From: JBKBMT01 sp046295655
GTDB taxonomy: Bacteria > Pseudomonadota > Alphaproteobacteria > Rhodobacterales > Rhodobacteraceae
Direction: 5' to 3'
Length of the DNA: 64,000 nucleotides
NCBI GenBank assembly: GCA_046295655.1
Contig: JBKBMT010000003.1
Span: 34,580 to 98,579 of the forward strand
A program made the translations under genes and the position numbers. The notes under the pieces are model-generated. The model was not told the origin of the DNA, made no database searches, and was given only the letters and a program-made list of their open reading frames with translations. Of the stretch, positions 36,238 to 45,019 are shown one piece after another (within the stretch, counting starts at the first letter, position 1; every line of letters begins with the position of its first letter).

Positions 36238-37344
36238 ATGGTCCTCGGATTTCTCAAGGGACAGTTCATCGATGTCATCCACTGGGTCGATGACACACGC
36301 GACACGATGGTCTGGCGCTTTCCGCGTCACGGCCACAGCATCATGTATGGCGCCAAGCTGACCGTGCGCGAAGGCCAGGCGGCAGTCTTTGTCCACGAGG
36401 GCCAGTTGGCCGACGTGTTCGGTCCCGGTCTCTACATGCTGGAAACCAACAACCTGCCGATCCTGACCGCGCTTCAGCACTGGGACCACGGCTTTTCCTC
36501 GCCGTTCAAGTCCGAGATCTACTTCGTCAACACGACCCGCTTCACCGGGCTGAAATGGGGCACCCGCAATCCGATCATCACCCGGGATCCCGAGTTCGGC
36601 ATGGTCCGCCTGCGGGCCTTCGGAACCTTCACCATGCGCGTCACCGATCCGGGCCGCTTCATGACCGAGATCGTCGGCACCGATGGCGAATTCACCACCG
36701 ACGAGATCGCCGTGCATATCCGCGATGTCATTGTCGAGGCGTTCGGCCGGGTTGTCGCGGCCTCGCACATTCCGGTTCTGGACATGGCGGCGAACACCCG
36801 CGAACTGGGTGGGCTGGTCGGCAAGGCGATCGGCCCGCTGGTCGAACAATACGGCCTCAGCGTGCCCGATTTCTTCATAGAGAACATATCGTTACCCGAG
36901 GAGGTCGAAAAGGCGCTGGACCGCCGCACAGCGATGGGCGTGGTAGGGGATCTGTCGAAATACACGCAGTTCGCCACCGCCGAGGCGCTGGGAACCGCGG
37001 CGGCGACGCCCAATTCCGGCCTCGGGGCCGGGATAGGGGCCGGAATGGGCATGGTCATGGGCCAGCAGATCGCCGCGGGCGGCGCGGGCCCGTGGGGTCA
37101 GGCCGCGCCACCGCCTCCCCCGCCGGCCGAGGCGCTCTGGCACATCGCCGAAGCCGGCCAGACCCTCGGCCCCTACAACCGCGGCATGCTCGCACAGATG
37201 GCGCAGGAGGGACGGTTCACGCGCGAAAGCCTGGTGTGGACACCCGGTCAGGACGGCTGGAAACCGGCAGGCAGCCTTGCCGCGCTGGCTCAGATCTTCA
37301 CCATTCAGCCCCCACCCCCGCCGCAGGCGCCGACCTCCGGCTGA
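36238..37344 (+). CDS. SPFH domain protein with C-terminal GYF_2 domain (YdjI-like)
   Basis: 368 residues from ATG 36238, set by GGAAGGAG nine bases upstream. The SPFH/stomatin-like domain (about residues 25-240) has IIWRFP-type membrane entry (MVWRFPRHGHSI), VREGQAAVFVHEG and VFGPGLYML, matching the virion-core/YdjI branch. A Gly/Pro/Ala linker holds the GAGIGAGMGM segment. A GYF_2 domain of about 50 residues ends the protein (WHIAEAGQTLGPYNRGML...LVWTPGQDGW). In Bacillus, YdjI helps place PspA at membranes. A scaffolding role in membrane stress is therefore inferred. Confidence 0.9.
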   Translation: MVLGFLKGQFIDVIHWVDDTRDTMVWRFPRHGHSIMYGAKLTVREGQAAVFVHEGQLADVFGPGLYMLETNNLPILTALQHWDHGFSSPFKSEIYFVNTTRFTGLKWGTRNPIITRDPEFGMVRLRAFGTFTMRVTDPGRFMTEIVGTDGEFTTDEIAVHIRDVIVEAFGRVVAASHIPVLDMAANTRELGGLVGKAIGPLVEQYGLSVPDFFIENISLPEEVEKALDRRTAMGVVGDLSKYTQFATAEALGTAAATPNSGLGAGIGAGMGMVMGQQIAAGGAGPWGQAAPPPPPPAEALWHIAEAGQTLGPYNRGMLAQMAQEGRFTRESLVWTPGQDGWKPAGSLAALAQIFTIQPPPPPQAPTSG

Positions 37345-37347
37345 ACG

Positions 37348-38457
37348 ATGCCCGCCGAACAGGAACACCGCTGGCCCTGCACGGCCTGCGGGGCCGATCT
37401 GACCTTCGCGCCGGGTCAGCGCCGACTTGTCTGCACCTACTGCGGGCACGAGCAGGAGATTCCCGAGGCGCCGCAGGCGACCCGCAGCAAGGCGCTGCGC
37501 GAGCTCGATCTGCAGGCGGCGCTGGCCGGCGGCCTCGGTTCGGCCGACACCGAGGAGGTGCGGCTGACCCGCTGCACGGGCTGCGGTGCCGCGTTCGAAT
37601 TCGACCCCGCCGTGCACGCCAAGGAATGCCCGTTCTGCGCGACGCCGGTCGTGGTCGGCACCGGCACCAGCCGCCAGATCAAGCCGCAGGCGCTGATCCC
37701 CTTCCGGCTGACCGAGCGTGAGGCGCGCGAGGCGATGGTGCGCTGGTTGGGCAGCCTGTGGTTCGCGCCGTCGGGGTTGCAGGACTACGCCTACAAGGGC
37801 CGCGCACTGAGCGGGATCTATACCCCTTGGTGGACCTTCGACGCCGCCACCCGCAGCGCCTATGCTGGCGAACGGGGCGACGCCTATTTCGAAACCCGCA
37901 CCGTGACCGTCAATGTCAACGGCCGGATGGAACGGCGTCAGGAACAGGTCCGCCGCATCCGCTGGACCCCGGTGCGGGGCCATGTGAGCCGTTTCTTCGA
38001 CGACCTGCTGGTGCTTGCCTCGCGAGCCTTGCCCCGGTCGCATCTCGAGGCGCTCGACCCGTGGGATCTGGACGCGCTGGAGCCCTACCGGCCCGATTTC
38101 CTGTCGGGGTTCCGGGCCGAGGGCTATACCGTCGCCCTGCCCGAGGCGCATGCGATGGCCCGCTCGCGGATGGAGGCGCAGATCGCCGCGGATGTGCGCC
38201 GCGCGATCGGCGGGGACGAACAGCGCATTGCGCGCATCCACACCGATTTCTCGGCCGAGACCTTCAAGCACATCCTGCTGCCGGTCTGGCTGGCCGCCTA
38301 TCGCTACAACGGGAACAGCTATCGCTTCGTCGTCAACGGCCAGACCGGCAAGGTGCGTGGCGAGCGGCCTTGGTCGGTGTGGAAGATCGCCGGCGCCGTT
38401 GCGGCAGTGCTGCTGATCGCGGCGGCGATCGCGCTGGCCTCCGAGATGGGAAGGTGA
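37348..38457 (+). CDS. Double zinc-ribbon membrane protein (YdjG-like)
   Basis: 369 residues with two N-terminal zinc ribbons, CTACG...CTYCG (residues about 11-35) and CTGCG...CPFCA (about 76-100). A central domain follows with ALIPFRLTEREAREAM, GIYTPWWTFDA and ILLPVWLAAYRYNG. These segments occur in TFIIB-zinc-finger-like membrane proteins of the YdjG type. A single C-terminal helix (GAVAAVLLIAAAIALA) anchors it. It starts three bases after the SPFH gene, so the two proteins are probably made together. Function is inferred from the conserved SPFH/zinc-ribbon pairing. Confidence 0.85.
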   Translation: MPAEQEHRWPCTACGADLTFAPGQRRLVCTYCGHEQEIPEAPQATRSKALRELDLQAALAGGLGSADTEEVRLTRCTGCGAAFEFDPAVHAKECPFCATPVVVGTGTSRQIKPQALIPFRLTEREAREAMVRWLGSLWFAPSGLQDYAYKGRALSGIYTPWWTFDAATRSAYAGERGDAYFETRTVTVNVNGRMERRQEQVRRIRWTPVRGHVSRFFDDLLVLASRALPRSHLEALDPWDLDALEPYRPDFLSGFRAEGYTVALPEAHAMARSRMEAQIAADVRRAIGGDEQRIARIHTDFSAETFKHILLPVWLAAYRYNGNSYRFVVNGQTGKVRGERPWSVWKIAGAVAAVLLIAAAIALASEMGR

Positions 38458-38781
38458 CCGGGCTGCCGCGCCCGGATTGCCGGCCTGGGCGAGCGGCGGG
38501 CCGGGCCGCATGCTGCGATGCCGCGTGTCAGGCAGCCCCAGCCAAAGCACCAGATCGGATCCCGGGGGTTTCCCTTGGGCACGCATATCGCCTATACGAG
38601 CGAGCCGGGGCACCGAAGGCTGCAAGGCGCACCGAAGACGGCAGGTCGCGCGCATGTGGTCCGGCGCCGGGCGGAGCAGGGTTCCGGCCACGACGCGGCA
38701 GGTCGGCCCTAGCGGCGCGGTCCGCGGGCATTGCTGCAGCGCAGCGCAAAGGAGAGGCTTGCGAGCAAGTCGAAGGCAGCC
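38458..38781. other. Gap before the original dusA start
   Basis: 324 bp with no credible gene. It should contain the native dusA promoter; AAAGGAGAGGC near 38750 could be its ribosome site, though far from the start. No strong sigma-70 boxes are visible. Confidence 0.5.
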
Positions 38782-38847
38782 ATGACCGAAAGCCAGCGCA
38801 AACGGGTTTCCGTCGCGCCCATGATGGACTGGACGTATTGCGCATAG
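38782..38847 (+). pseudogene. Stranded original 5' end of dusA
   Basis: ATG 38782 encodes MTESQRKRVSVAPMMDWTYCA then stop. The VSVAPMMDWT segment is the conserved N-terminus of DusA, and the current full dusA at 45020 reads MTENQSHRLSVAPMMDWTDRH. This piece is the native start separated from its gene by the island. Upstream bases are high-GC like the chromosome. Confidence 0.9.
38809..38834 (+). repeat. Left attachment site (attL) of the dusA island
   Basis: 26-bp exact direct repeat, starting TCCGTCGCGCCC and ending ATGGACTGGAC, identical to 45047-45072. It encodes the SVAPMMDW stretch of DusA. The flanking bases differ on both sides, as expected for a crossover core. Confidence 0.9.
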
Positions 38848-39233
38848 AGAACAACATCTTACAGGCAGTCGTGTGCAGCGCGTGCTCACGTTCTGATCGC
38901 AAGATTTCGCGCTCTGGCGTAGGCCAGAGTAGGTCCTTTGGATGACTGGGCCGACCGGAATCTCGAGCTGGCTGGACGCGGCTGGGATGCAGGTTCCACC
39001 TATCCTCCCAGACTACTCGCCGGCTTCCGCAGCTTCGGAACGGACCGCCGATTGCCCTGCCGCCGCCGCGCAAGACGCAGGCGTCGCCAACCTGTCGCGC
39101 GCACTCCGATCACGCGGTCCGACGTAGTCGCCTGTGCCAGGTGATGAGCGAAGCGCGGACGACTGGGACAGCACCTCTGGCCTGGTCGGCGCTCTGCCGG
39201 ATCGGGGATCGATTTTGGTCCAGTCCACCTCGC
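38848..39233. other. Left-end island sequence without a clear gene
   Basis: 386 bp between the stranded dusA fragment and the first cargo gene. One 61-codon frame (38942-39127, plus) exists but has no recognisable features. A short CTCTGGCGTAGGCCAGAG-type hairpin lies near 38911-38928. Confidence 0.45.
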
Positions 39234-39545
39234 CTATTCGGTTCGGCCCAAGAGCTGGAACGTGCCGACCCGTTTCTCGTCCCGCATGAACGCCTCGCAC
39301 GCCTTGTCGAGTGATCCGTATCGGTCGCGGAAGCTGGCCATGAAGCGGGCGTGGCTGTCTTCCGAATGCCATCGGTCGATCGTGACGTACCGTGCCGGAA
39401 CCGCTGGATCGTGAAGGAGGTCGGTTCCGGCATAGCCTTCGCCCAGGGCGAAAAGCCGGGCCCGGTCACCGCCAGGCCCGTAGGCTTGCTCGAATGCCTT
39501 CCGAAGCTCGTCAGGGACATCGTAGTCCCAGATGATCACATGCAT
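39234..39545 (-). CDS. Small monooxygenase-like protein (ABM-type fold)
   Basis: 103-residue protein from ATG 39545, with AGAGG about 11 bases upstream. It resembles antibiotic biosynthesis monooxygenase family proteins: MHVIIWDYDV start strand, RYVTIDRWHSEDSHARFM, then a helix and terminal GTFQLL strand. Such dimeric ferredoxin-like proteins oxidise aromatic substrates without cofactors or act as small stress proteins. The substrate is unknown. A longer frame upstream joins it to the methyltransferase remnant, but only by an accidental frameshift. Confidence 0.7.
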   Translation of the reverse strand: MHVIIWDYDVPDELRKAFEQAYGPGGDRARLFALGEGYAGTDLLHDPAVPARYVTIDRWHSEDSHARFMASFRDRYGSLDKACEAFMRDEKRVGTFQLLGRTE

Positions 39546-39559
39546 GCAGGGACGCCTCT

Positions 39560-39926
39560 GCAGGCTGATCTGGCGGCAATGGCAGGTTCTCGGCGTCGGC
39601 CTCGCGGAGTCGATGGCGAGCCGCTCGGCTTCGGCGCGTTCGCGACCGCGCTCGGGCAATGCCGGCACGTAGTCGGTCGAGACGACGTCGCACCAGCGGC
39701 GCGCGGCCGCCAGTGACGCATTGCCGTTGCCGGCGGCAACGTCGAGTATCCGCTGTCCCGAGCGAACGTCGAGGGCTTCGCAAAACTGCTCGCCCACGAT
39801 TTGCAGGGTCGTGCCCACGACCGCATAGTCGCCGGAGGCCCACGCCCCCTGCTGGCGGGCCTTGACCGCGCCGAGATCAACCGGCGCGGGATGCACCAGG
39901 CTCGCGAGACTTGAAGATGTGGTCAT
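39560..39926 (-). pseudogene. Truncated SAM-dependent methyltransferase
   Basis: From ATG 39926 the first 110 residues match class I methyltransferases: ARQQGAWASGDYAVVGTTLQIVGE and the SAM motif RILDVAAGNGNAS. At about 39610 one base is missing: the expected READAENLPLP continues in the other frame. Only about ten further residues remain before the monooxygenase start, so the C-terminal half is deleted. Confidence 0.8.
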
Positions 39927-40367
39927 GATTGCGTTCCGTTCGGGCGGTTCGAAATCCTCGCTGGCGTGCGTGCCCGTATCGCGCCAGCCAGCACGACGCG
40001 CCATTGCGCCGCGGCCTGGTCTGCACTGATACAGGCCGCCCGCGGAGCCATCGTGGGAAACGGCATGGAAAGGCCCGTGGAATAGGATGCGGGGAAGTGC
40101 GGCAGCAATCGCGAGATCCTCAACACCGGCTCACCGCTCATCGTGGGGGAGCCGCATGAGCTGCCGCCAGTCCCGAAGCTGGGAGGGATAGACCGTCGCG
40201 GACTGCGGGTCCCGAGAAACGAACCGTCGCGTCAGTTCAACGCCCCGTGCCACAGGCTGGCAGTTCCTGAGATCGCGTCCGGCCAGAACGTCGCTTCGGC
40301 ATGCGCGCAAGGCAGATCGTCGCGCCGCCCTGGAACTGGCCGCAGAAAATGCTGGTCGCGGGCAACC
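39927..40367. other. Island gap upstream of the LysR gene's end
   Basis: 441 bp between the methyltransferase remnant and the stop of the LysR gene. Several short frames exist, none with a recognisable motif or ribosome site. It may hold further decayed sequence. Confidence 0.45.
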
Positions 40368-41360
40368 TCAGGAATCGGCGGGGATGGGTTTGTCGCTGGC
40401 GGGTCCACCGAACACGTCAGCCCACTGTTCGCCAGCTGCTTCGCGGGTGTCCTCCGGATGCGTCGGGAGATCCTGCCGCTTCAGACGCTCCAGAATCCAG
40501 GTCGTGGCAGGCCCCAGGATCGCGTCCGCGCGGTGCAGTGCGTTCACCGGCAGCGTTTCGCCCGGGTGCTCGACCGCCTCCAGATGCAGAGGCGCCAGTC
40601 TGCCGGCCGCAATGTCCTCGCCGACGAGATGGGCAGGCATCGAACCCCAGCCGAGCCCTTCGCGCAGGAGCTCGCGCTTCGCCGCGAGATCGGACACGCG
40701 CCAGGTCCGTCTCGAGAACACCCCGAAGTCCTGTCCGTCGGTAAGCCGGCTCCGGTCGGTCAGGACGATCTGAACGAAGTCCCGCGTTGCCGCCGTCGGG
40801 ATGGGCGCCGGGAGCAGGGCCAGCGGATGGTGGGGGGCGGCAACCAGCACCGACAGGACACCTGGAATGGAATGGCTTGTCAGCCCCTCGGGCACGGCAG
40901 GCAGCGTGGCGACGCCGAGCGCACACCTGCCCTCGAGGACGAGGTCGGCAACACTGCCGAGCGTATCGACGAACAGCCCCACGGCCACCGTCGGGAATGC
41001 TTCATGCAGCTCCTTCAGCACCTTCCCGATCACGGTGATCGGGTACATGGCGTCGACGGCAAGCGACAGTCTCGCCTCGAGACCCCGGGACATCGCCGTT
41101 GCATGGGCCTTCAGCCTCTCGGTCCTGAGGACGATCTCGCCGATGTCTGTGGCCAACGTCTGCCCGGCTGGGGTCAGTCTCGGTCGATAGCCGTCGCGGC
41201 TGAAAAGCTCGACTCCGAGACTCTGCTCCAGCGCCGAGATCGTGTAGCTCACCGCCGACTGGGCCCGCCGGTAGCGTCGCGCCGCGCCCGAGAAGCTGCC
41301 CTCGTCGACGACCGCCAGAAAGATCCGAAGCTGATCGAGCGACAGGTTGTCGATGTTCAC
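40368..41360 (-). CDS. LysR family transcriptional regulator
   Basis: 330 residues from GTG 41360, which has GAAGGCG eight bases upstream; another GTG at 41387 lacks such a site. The HTH is clear (LDQLRIFLAVVDEGSFSGAARRYRRAQSAVSYTISALEQ). The co-inducer domain follows at residue 90 onward. It is divergent from the FMN reductase gene with about 240 bp between starts, so it most likely controls that gene and the N-acetyltransferase behind it. The C-terminus has an extra tail of about 30 polar residues. Confidence 0.9.
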   Translation of the reverse strand: MNIDNLSLDQLRIFLAVVDEGSFSGAARRYRRAQSAVSYTISALEQSLGVELFSRDGYRPRLTPAGQTLATDIGEIVLRTERLKAHATAMSRGLEARLSLAVDAMYPITVIGKVLKELHEAFPTVAVGLFVDTLGSVADLVLEGRCALGVATLPAVPEGLTSHSIPGVLSVLVAAPHHPLALLPAPIPTAATRDFVQIVLTDRSRLTDGQDFGVFSRRTWRVSDLAAKRELLREGLGWGSMPAHLVGEDIAAGRLAPLHLEAVEHPGETLPVNALHRADAILGPATTWILERLKRQDLPTHPEDTREAAGEQWADVFGGPASDKPIPADS

Positions 41361-41598
41361 GCGTTCGCCTTCGGCCAGCACCGGCACTCTATCAGAAAAC
41401 TCGATGGAAGCGATCGGATGATCGCGAGATTTCTTCCATCCGGGGACCGTCTAGATGTGCTGCGTCCGACAGGGCCTGCGTCGATCACGTCGCTTCGGGA
41501 TCCGGTCGGTCCACAACCGCCACGCAAGCGAGCATCGAGCGCCTGGCACTGACGTGCGGCGCCGGACGCACCGCTGCGACATCTGAAAGGAACACAGC

Positions 41599-42234
41599 AT
41601 GAAACGAACGACCATCGGGATCATCGTCGGATCGGTCCGGGAGGGCCGGTTCGCCGATCACCCCGCCCACTGGATCCACGATCTGACGCGCGCGCATCCG
41701 GCCCTCTCGGCCGAGCTGATCGACGTCCGGGACTATTCGTTGCCGATCTTCGCGGAGGTCCTGGCACCGGCATGGGGACCAAGCCGCCACCCCAGCGCCC
41801 TGCGCTGGCAGGAGAAGGTGGCGTCGCTCGACGGTTACATCATGGTCACCGCTGAGTACAACCGTGGCCCCTCAGCATCACTCAAGAACGCGCTCGACTA
41901 CGCCTATCGCGAGTGGAACAACAAGCCCGTCGCCTTCGTGGGATACGGCAGCGTCGGCGGCGCGCGCGCGATCGAGCAGCTGCGCCTGAACGCCATAGAG
42001 CTGCAGATGGCGCCGATCCGGACCGCCGTCCACATTCCCTGGCCCGTCTACGAGGACGTGCAGAGCGGCCGAAATCTCGCCGAGTTCGAGTTCCTGAACG
42101 AGACCGCCGCCGAGTTGCTGGATCAACTCGCCTGGTGGGCGCAAGCGCTGAAAGCCGCGCGCGAGGTTGCGCTGGATCCCGCCCCTGAAGCCCGGCCGCT
42201 GAGCGAATCGGAGCGGCTCCAGGCCGCCGAGTAG
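41599..42234 (+). CDS. NAD(P)H-dependent FMN reductase
   Basis: 211-residue flavodoxin-fold reductase. The phosphate-binding loop GSVREGRFADHPA is near the N-terminus. VTAEYNRGPSASLKNALDYAY is the hallmark active-site segment of the NADPH-dependent FMN reductase/azoreductase family. The protein normally uses FMN to reduce quinones, azo compounds or other FMN. The C-terminal 50 residues are longer than in short ArsH- or WrbA-like proteins. It is the first gene after the divergent LysR regulator. Confidence 0.92.
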   Translation: MKRTTIGIIVGSVREGRFADHPAHWIHDLTRAHPALSAELIDVRDYSLPIFAEVLAPAWGPSRHPSALRWQEKVASLDGYIMVTAEYNRGPSASLKNALDYAYREWNNKPVAFVGYGSVGGARAIEQLRLNAIELQMAPIRTAVHIPWPVYEDVQSGRNLAEFEFLNETAAELLDQLAWWAQALKAAREVALDPAPEARPLSESERLQAAE

Positions 42235-42311
42235 TATCCGCCATCGTGTACCATGCCCCCTTGTCCACCCGGTTGGGGGCGACCGATCCAACCCTTGACG
42301 GGAGACCCTAC

Positions 42312-43139
42312 ATGACCTTTCCACTCGACGCCTACCTCGCGAGACTTAGTCTCGCAAAACCAAATGCCAGCCTGTCAGCGCTCCGGCAGGTGCAGAACAA
42401 CCAGCAAAAGACTATCCCCTTCGAGAACATCGACCCGCTTAGGGGCATCGTTCCGTCGCTGGATCCGGAAGACCTGTTCCACAAACTCGTTTCAGAGCAG
42501 AGGGGCGGATACTGCTTCGAACTGAACGGTCTCTTCGGCGAGGCGCTGCGCGCGCTCGGCTTCGCCATCCAGCCGGTTCTCGCGCGCGTCCGGCTGGGAG
42601 CTCCGGTCGGCGGACCGAAGGCTCACCTAGCCTGGATCGTCACCCTCGACGGCGAGGAATGGCTGGCCGACACCGGCTTCGGTGGCCCGGGCCCACGTCA
42701 TCCGATCCGCGTGGTGCCGGGGCTGGTGCAGACCGAGGAATACGAGAGTTTCCGCTTGGTCCCAGACAGCGCCACGGGCGATCTTGTCCTCGAGCGCATG
42801 GAACCCAAGGGGTGGTTCGCGCTCTATTCCTTCGACCGTGCCCCGGTGGCGGCGAGCGACATCGCTGCCGGCAACTTCCTCTCTGCCAAGTGGACCGGCC
42901 TTTCGCCGTTTCCGGACAACTTGATGATGAGCATCCGTACCGCGGACGGTCGTGTGAGCGTGTTCAACCGGACAGTCACGCAGGTCGTCGGCGGCGGCGC
43001 CGCGACCCGAAGGCGCCTCGGCACGCCGGACGAGCTCGGGGCGCTGATGAAGGCTGACTTCGCGCTCGACCTTGATTCGCGTTCGGTGCGCGAGATCTGG
43101 CTCCGGCTTGAGGCGCGAGAGCCCGGCGTGGCCGCGTGA
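42312..43139 (+). CDS. nat: Arylamine N-acetyltransferase
   Basis: Acetyl-CoA-dependent detoxification enzyme of 275 residues, the normal length. The catalytic triad is visible: Cys in RGGYCFELN, His in KAHLAWIV and Asp in LADTGFGG. PFENIDPL near residue 38 is another family marker. ATG 42312 follows GGGAGACCC; the frame opens 66 bases earlier without a better start. It acetylates aromatic amines and hydrazines. Together with the FMN reductase, which could produce amines from nitro or azo compounds, it suggests a xenobiotic-handling cassette. Confidence 0.94.
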   Translation: MTFPLDAYLARLSLAKPNASLSALRQVQNNQQKTIPFENIDPLRGIVPSLDPEDLFHKLVSEQRGGYCFELNGLFGEALRALGFAIQPVLARVRLGAPVGGPKAHLAWIVTLDGEEWLADTGFGGPGPRHPIRVVPGLVQTEEYESFRLVPDSATGDLVLERMEPKGWFALYSFDRAPVAASDIAAGNFLSAKWTGLSPFPDNLMMSIRTADGRVSVFNRTVTQVVGGGAATRRRLGTPDELGALMKADFALDLDSRSVREIWLRLEAREPGVAA

Positions 43140-43147
43140 GACCGCGC

Positions 43148-43185
43148 TGACGCAGGCGGGCACGCCGCGCCTGCGTCACGTTTTT
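43148..43185 (+). terminator. Rho-independent terminator after nat
   Basis: Perfect 11-bp stem (43148-43158 with 43168-43178), 9-base loop, then CGTTTTT on the plus strand, beginning nine bases after the nat stop. The clearest intrinsic terminator in the window. Confidence 0.9.
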
Positions 43186-43269
43186 CCCGAATCCCCGGCC
43201 CGACCACGCCGCTTGGCGCTTCGGGCTCCGGCGCGGTCTTACCCGCCGGCAACGCAAAGGACCCGAAAC

Positions 43270-43839
43270 ATGGACATCTACGCACTAGTCAAGTTCCTGC
43301 ATATCGCCTCCGCCATGATCTGGATCGGCGGCGGGTTCTGCCTCATGGTGATCGCTCTGGTCGCGGACCGTCGCGCCGACGACGAGGGCCTGCTCCGCGT
43401 CATGCAGACGGTCGTGATGCTGGGCAATACGCTCTTCGTTCCGGCCGCCCTGCTGACGCTCTTGTTCGGCTCGGTGATGGTCTGGATGGCCTGGAGCGTC
43501 ACGGACTTCTGGGTCATGCTTGCCCTCGGAGGCTTCGCGACGTCCTTCCTGTTGGGCAGCGCGGTGATGAAACCCCACGCAGACAGGCTCACCGAAGCGG
43601 CCGCGCGCGAAGGCGCAAGCCCTGCCGTGATCGCGCGATGCCGTCGGATCGTCCAGATCGCGAAGTTCGACTATGTCATCCTGTTCATGATCACTGCCAT
43701 TATGCTGCTTAAGCCGAGGCCCGAGGACTATCTCCTCCTCTCCATATTTGCCGTCGTCCTGGCAGGCGCAGCGCTCCTGTTCCTGTTGCCCCGGCGCTCG
43801 GTTCGGCTCGGTTCGGCGACCGACGAGGCTGGTTTGTAA
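43270..43839 (+). CDS. DUF2269 family integral membrane protein
   Basis: 189 residues, four membrane helices. It starts MDIYALVKFLHIASAMIWIGGG, whose helix-one His and WIGGG are typical of DUF2269 and related CopD-like heme/copper membrane proteins. RCRRIVQIAKFDYVILFMI lies in the C-terminal half. The function is unknown. Its ATG follows ACGCAAAGGACCC with AAAGGA as ribosome site. The last 110 bases are antisense to an open frame that continues from the integrase remnant. Confidence 0.85.
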   Translation: MDIYALVKFLHIASAMIWIGGGFCLMVIALVADRRADDEGLLRVMQTVVMLGNTLFVPAALLTLLFGSVMVWMAWSVTDFWVMLALGGFATSFLLGSAVMKPHADRLTEAAAREGASPAVIARCRRIVQIAKFDYVILFMITAIMLLKPRPEDYLLLSIFAVVLAGAALLFLLPRRSVRLGSATDEAGL

Positions 43840-43898
43840 CCTGCCTCAGTGGCCCCGCGGTGGCGCCGACCGCAATCGGTCGGTGCCACCGCTCCGGC

Positions 43899-44905
43899 GC
43901 GGCGCAGCATCTTCCAGTCCTTGTGCCCGGTCACCAAAGCAACCTGTTCGATGGACAGACCGACCTCGAACAGGCGGCTCGTGCCTTCGTGGCGCAGGTC
44001 GCGAAAATGCAGATCCTTCAAGTCGGCATCGGCGCAGGCTCGACGAAACGCGGTCCCCACGGACTTCGAGTTGTAGGGGAAAATCGGCCCCTTCGCCTGT
44101 CCGAGATGCTTGGCCTGCGCCATGACGAGGGCCCATGCATCGAACCCGGTGGCGGCGAAGAGTGGGATCCGCTGGTCGTTGCCGGCCTTGTTGCGCGTGT
44201 CCTTGCAGTCGCGGATCAGGAGCATCCGGCGGTCCATGTCGAGGTCACTCCAGTCTGCGCGGCAGATCTTGTCCAGCCGCAGGGCGGTGGCTATCGCGAA
44301 CTGCACGATGCGCGTCATGGGCAAAGTCAGACGCGCATTCTCGGCAACGCATCGGAAGAGGCGGCCCAGTTCAGCTGTCGTGGAGCGTCGGTCGCGCTCG
44401 ATACCCTTGCCGATGAGACCAAGCCGCTTCAGTGCAACGCGAGCCAGATCGACGCCTTCAACGCGAATCTCCAGTCCATGGACGGCGGCGGCATGGGTCA
44501 GGATCATCTTGATGACGCGATCTCGATGCCGAGCGTCACGGGTCCGGCGCCTTGGTCTGCACGCGTGCGGCCATACTCGATCAGCTTGTGACGATCGAGA
44601 TACCCGATCTTCTCTTTCCCGAGGTCGCGCTTCAGCGTCGCGAGTGTCGTCGCCGTGGCTCGCGTCGGGGTGGTTTCCCTACGGCGGCCATATCGGCTAT
44701 ATGGAGGTCAATCAGGTCACCGAAAGTGTTCAGGCGGGCCACGGGCGATGGGTTGGGCGGCAGCCCCTGATCGACCCGGGTCTCCGCCTGGCGGGCCCAA
44801 CGATTGGCGTCGTCACGGCGTGAGGAACGTCTCGTTCGCGTAGCGGCCCTTCCGTCTGATCTGGACCCGGTAGGCACCGGAGGGAAGCTTGGTGATCGAG
44901 GGCAT
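43899..44905 (-). pseudogene. Tyrosine recombinase (island integrase), frameshifted and truncated
   Basis: The start (MPSITKLPSGAYRVQIRRKG) is at 44905, reading away from dusA. Homology then continues through three frames: a shift near 44820 after ETFLT, another near 44650 after AAVGKPP, and a third near 44513 before IKMILTHAAAV. The catalytic domain keeps Arg (ALRLDK), Lys in KDTRNKAG, HxxR (LHFRDLRHEG) and the last His in TGHKDWKMLRR. The sequence then departs from the family where the nucleophilic Tyr should be. It is therefore doubly inactive. Confidence 0.9.
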
Positions 44906-45019
44906 TTTCGTGTGCGCTATGTGTCCAGTGAGTCGTCGAAACGGGGGATATTTGGGGGCTATCACGGCGTAGTCTGGCGTGGACACCACTCGTTCCAACG
45001 GATTGAAAATACAAGAAAA

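Noticed and set aside
38942..39127. 61-codon plus-strand frame at the left end of the island
   Set aside because: No ribosome site, no recognisable motif, and alternative frames are equally open in this G/C-rich stretch.
43728..43898. C-terminal continuation of the integrase frame overlapping the DUF2269 gene
   Set aside because: The sequence after MLRR lacks the catalytic Tyr region and is antisense to the DUF2269 gene, so it is not integrase sequence.
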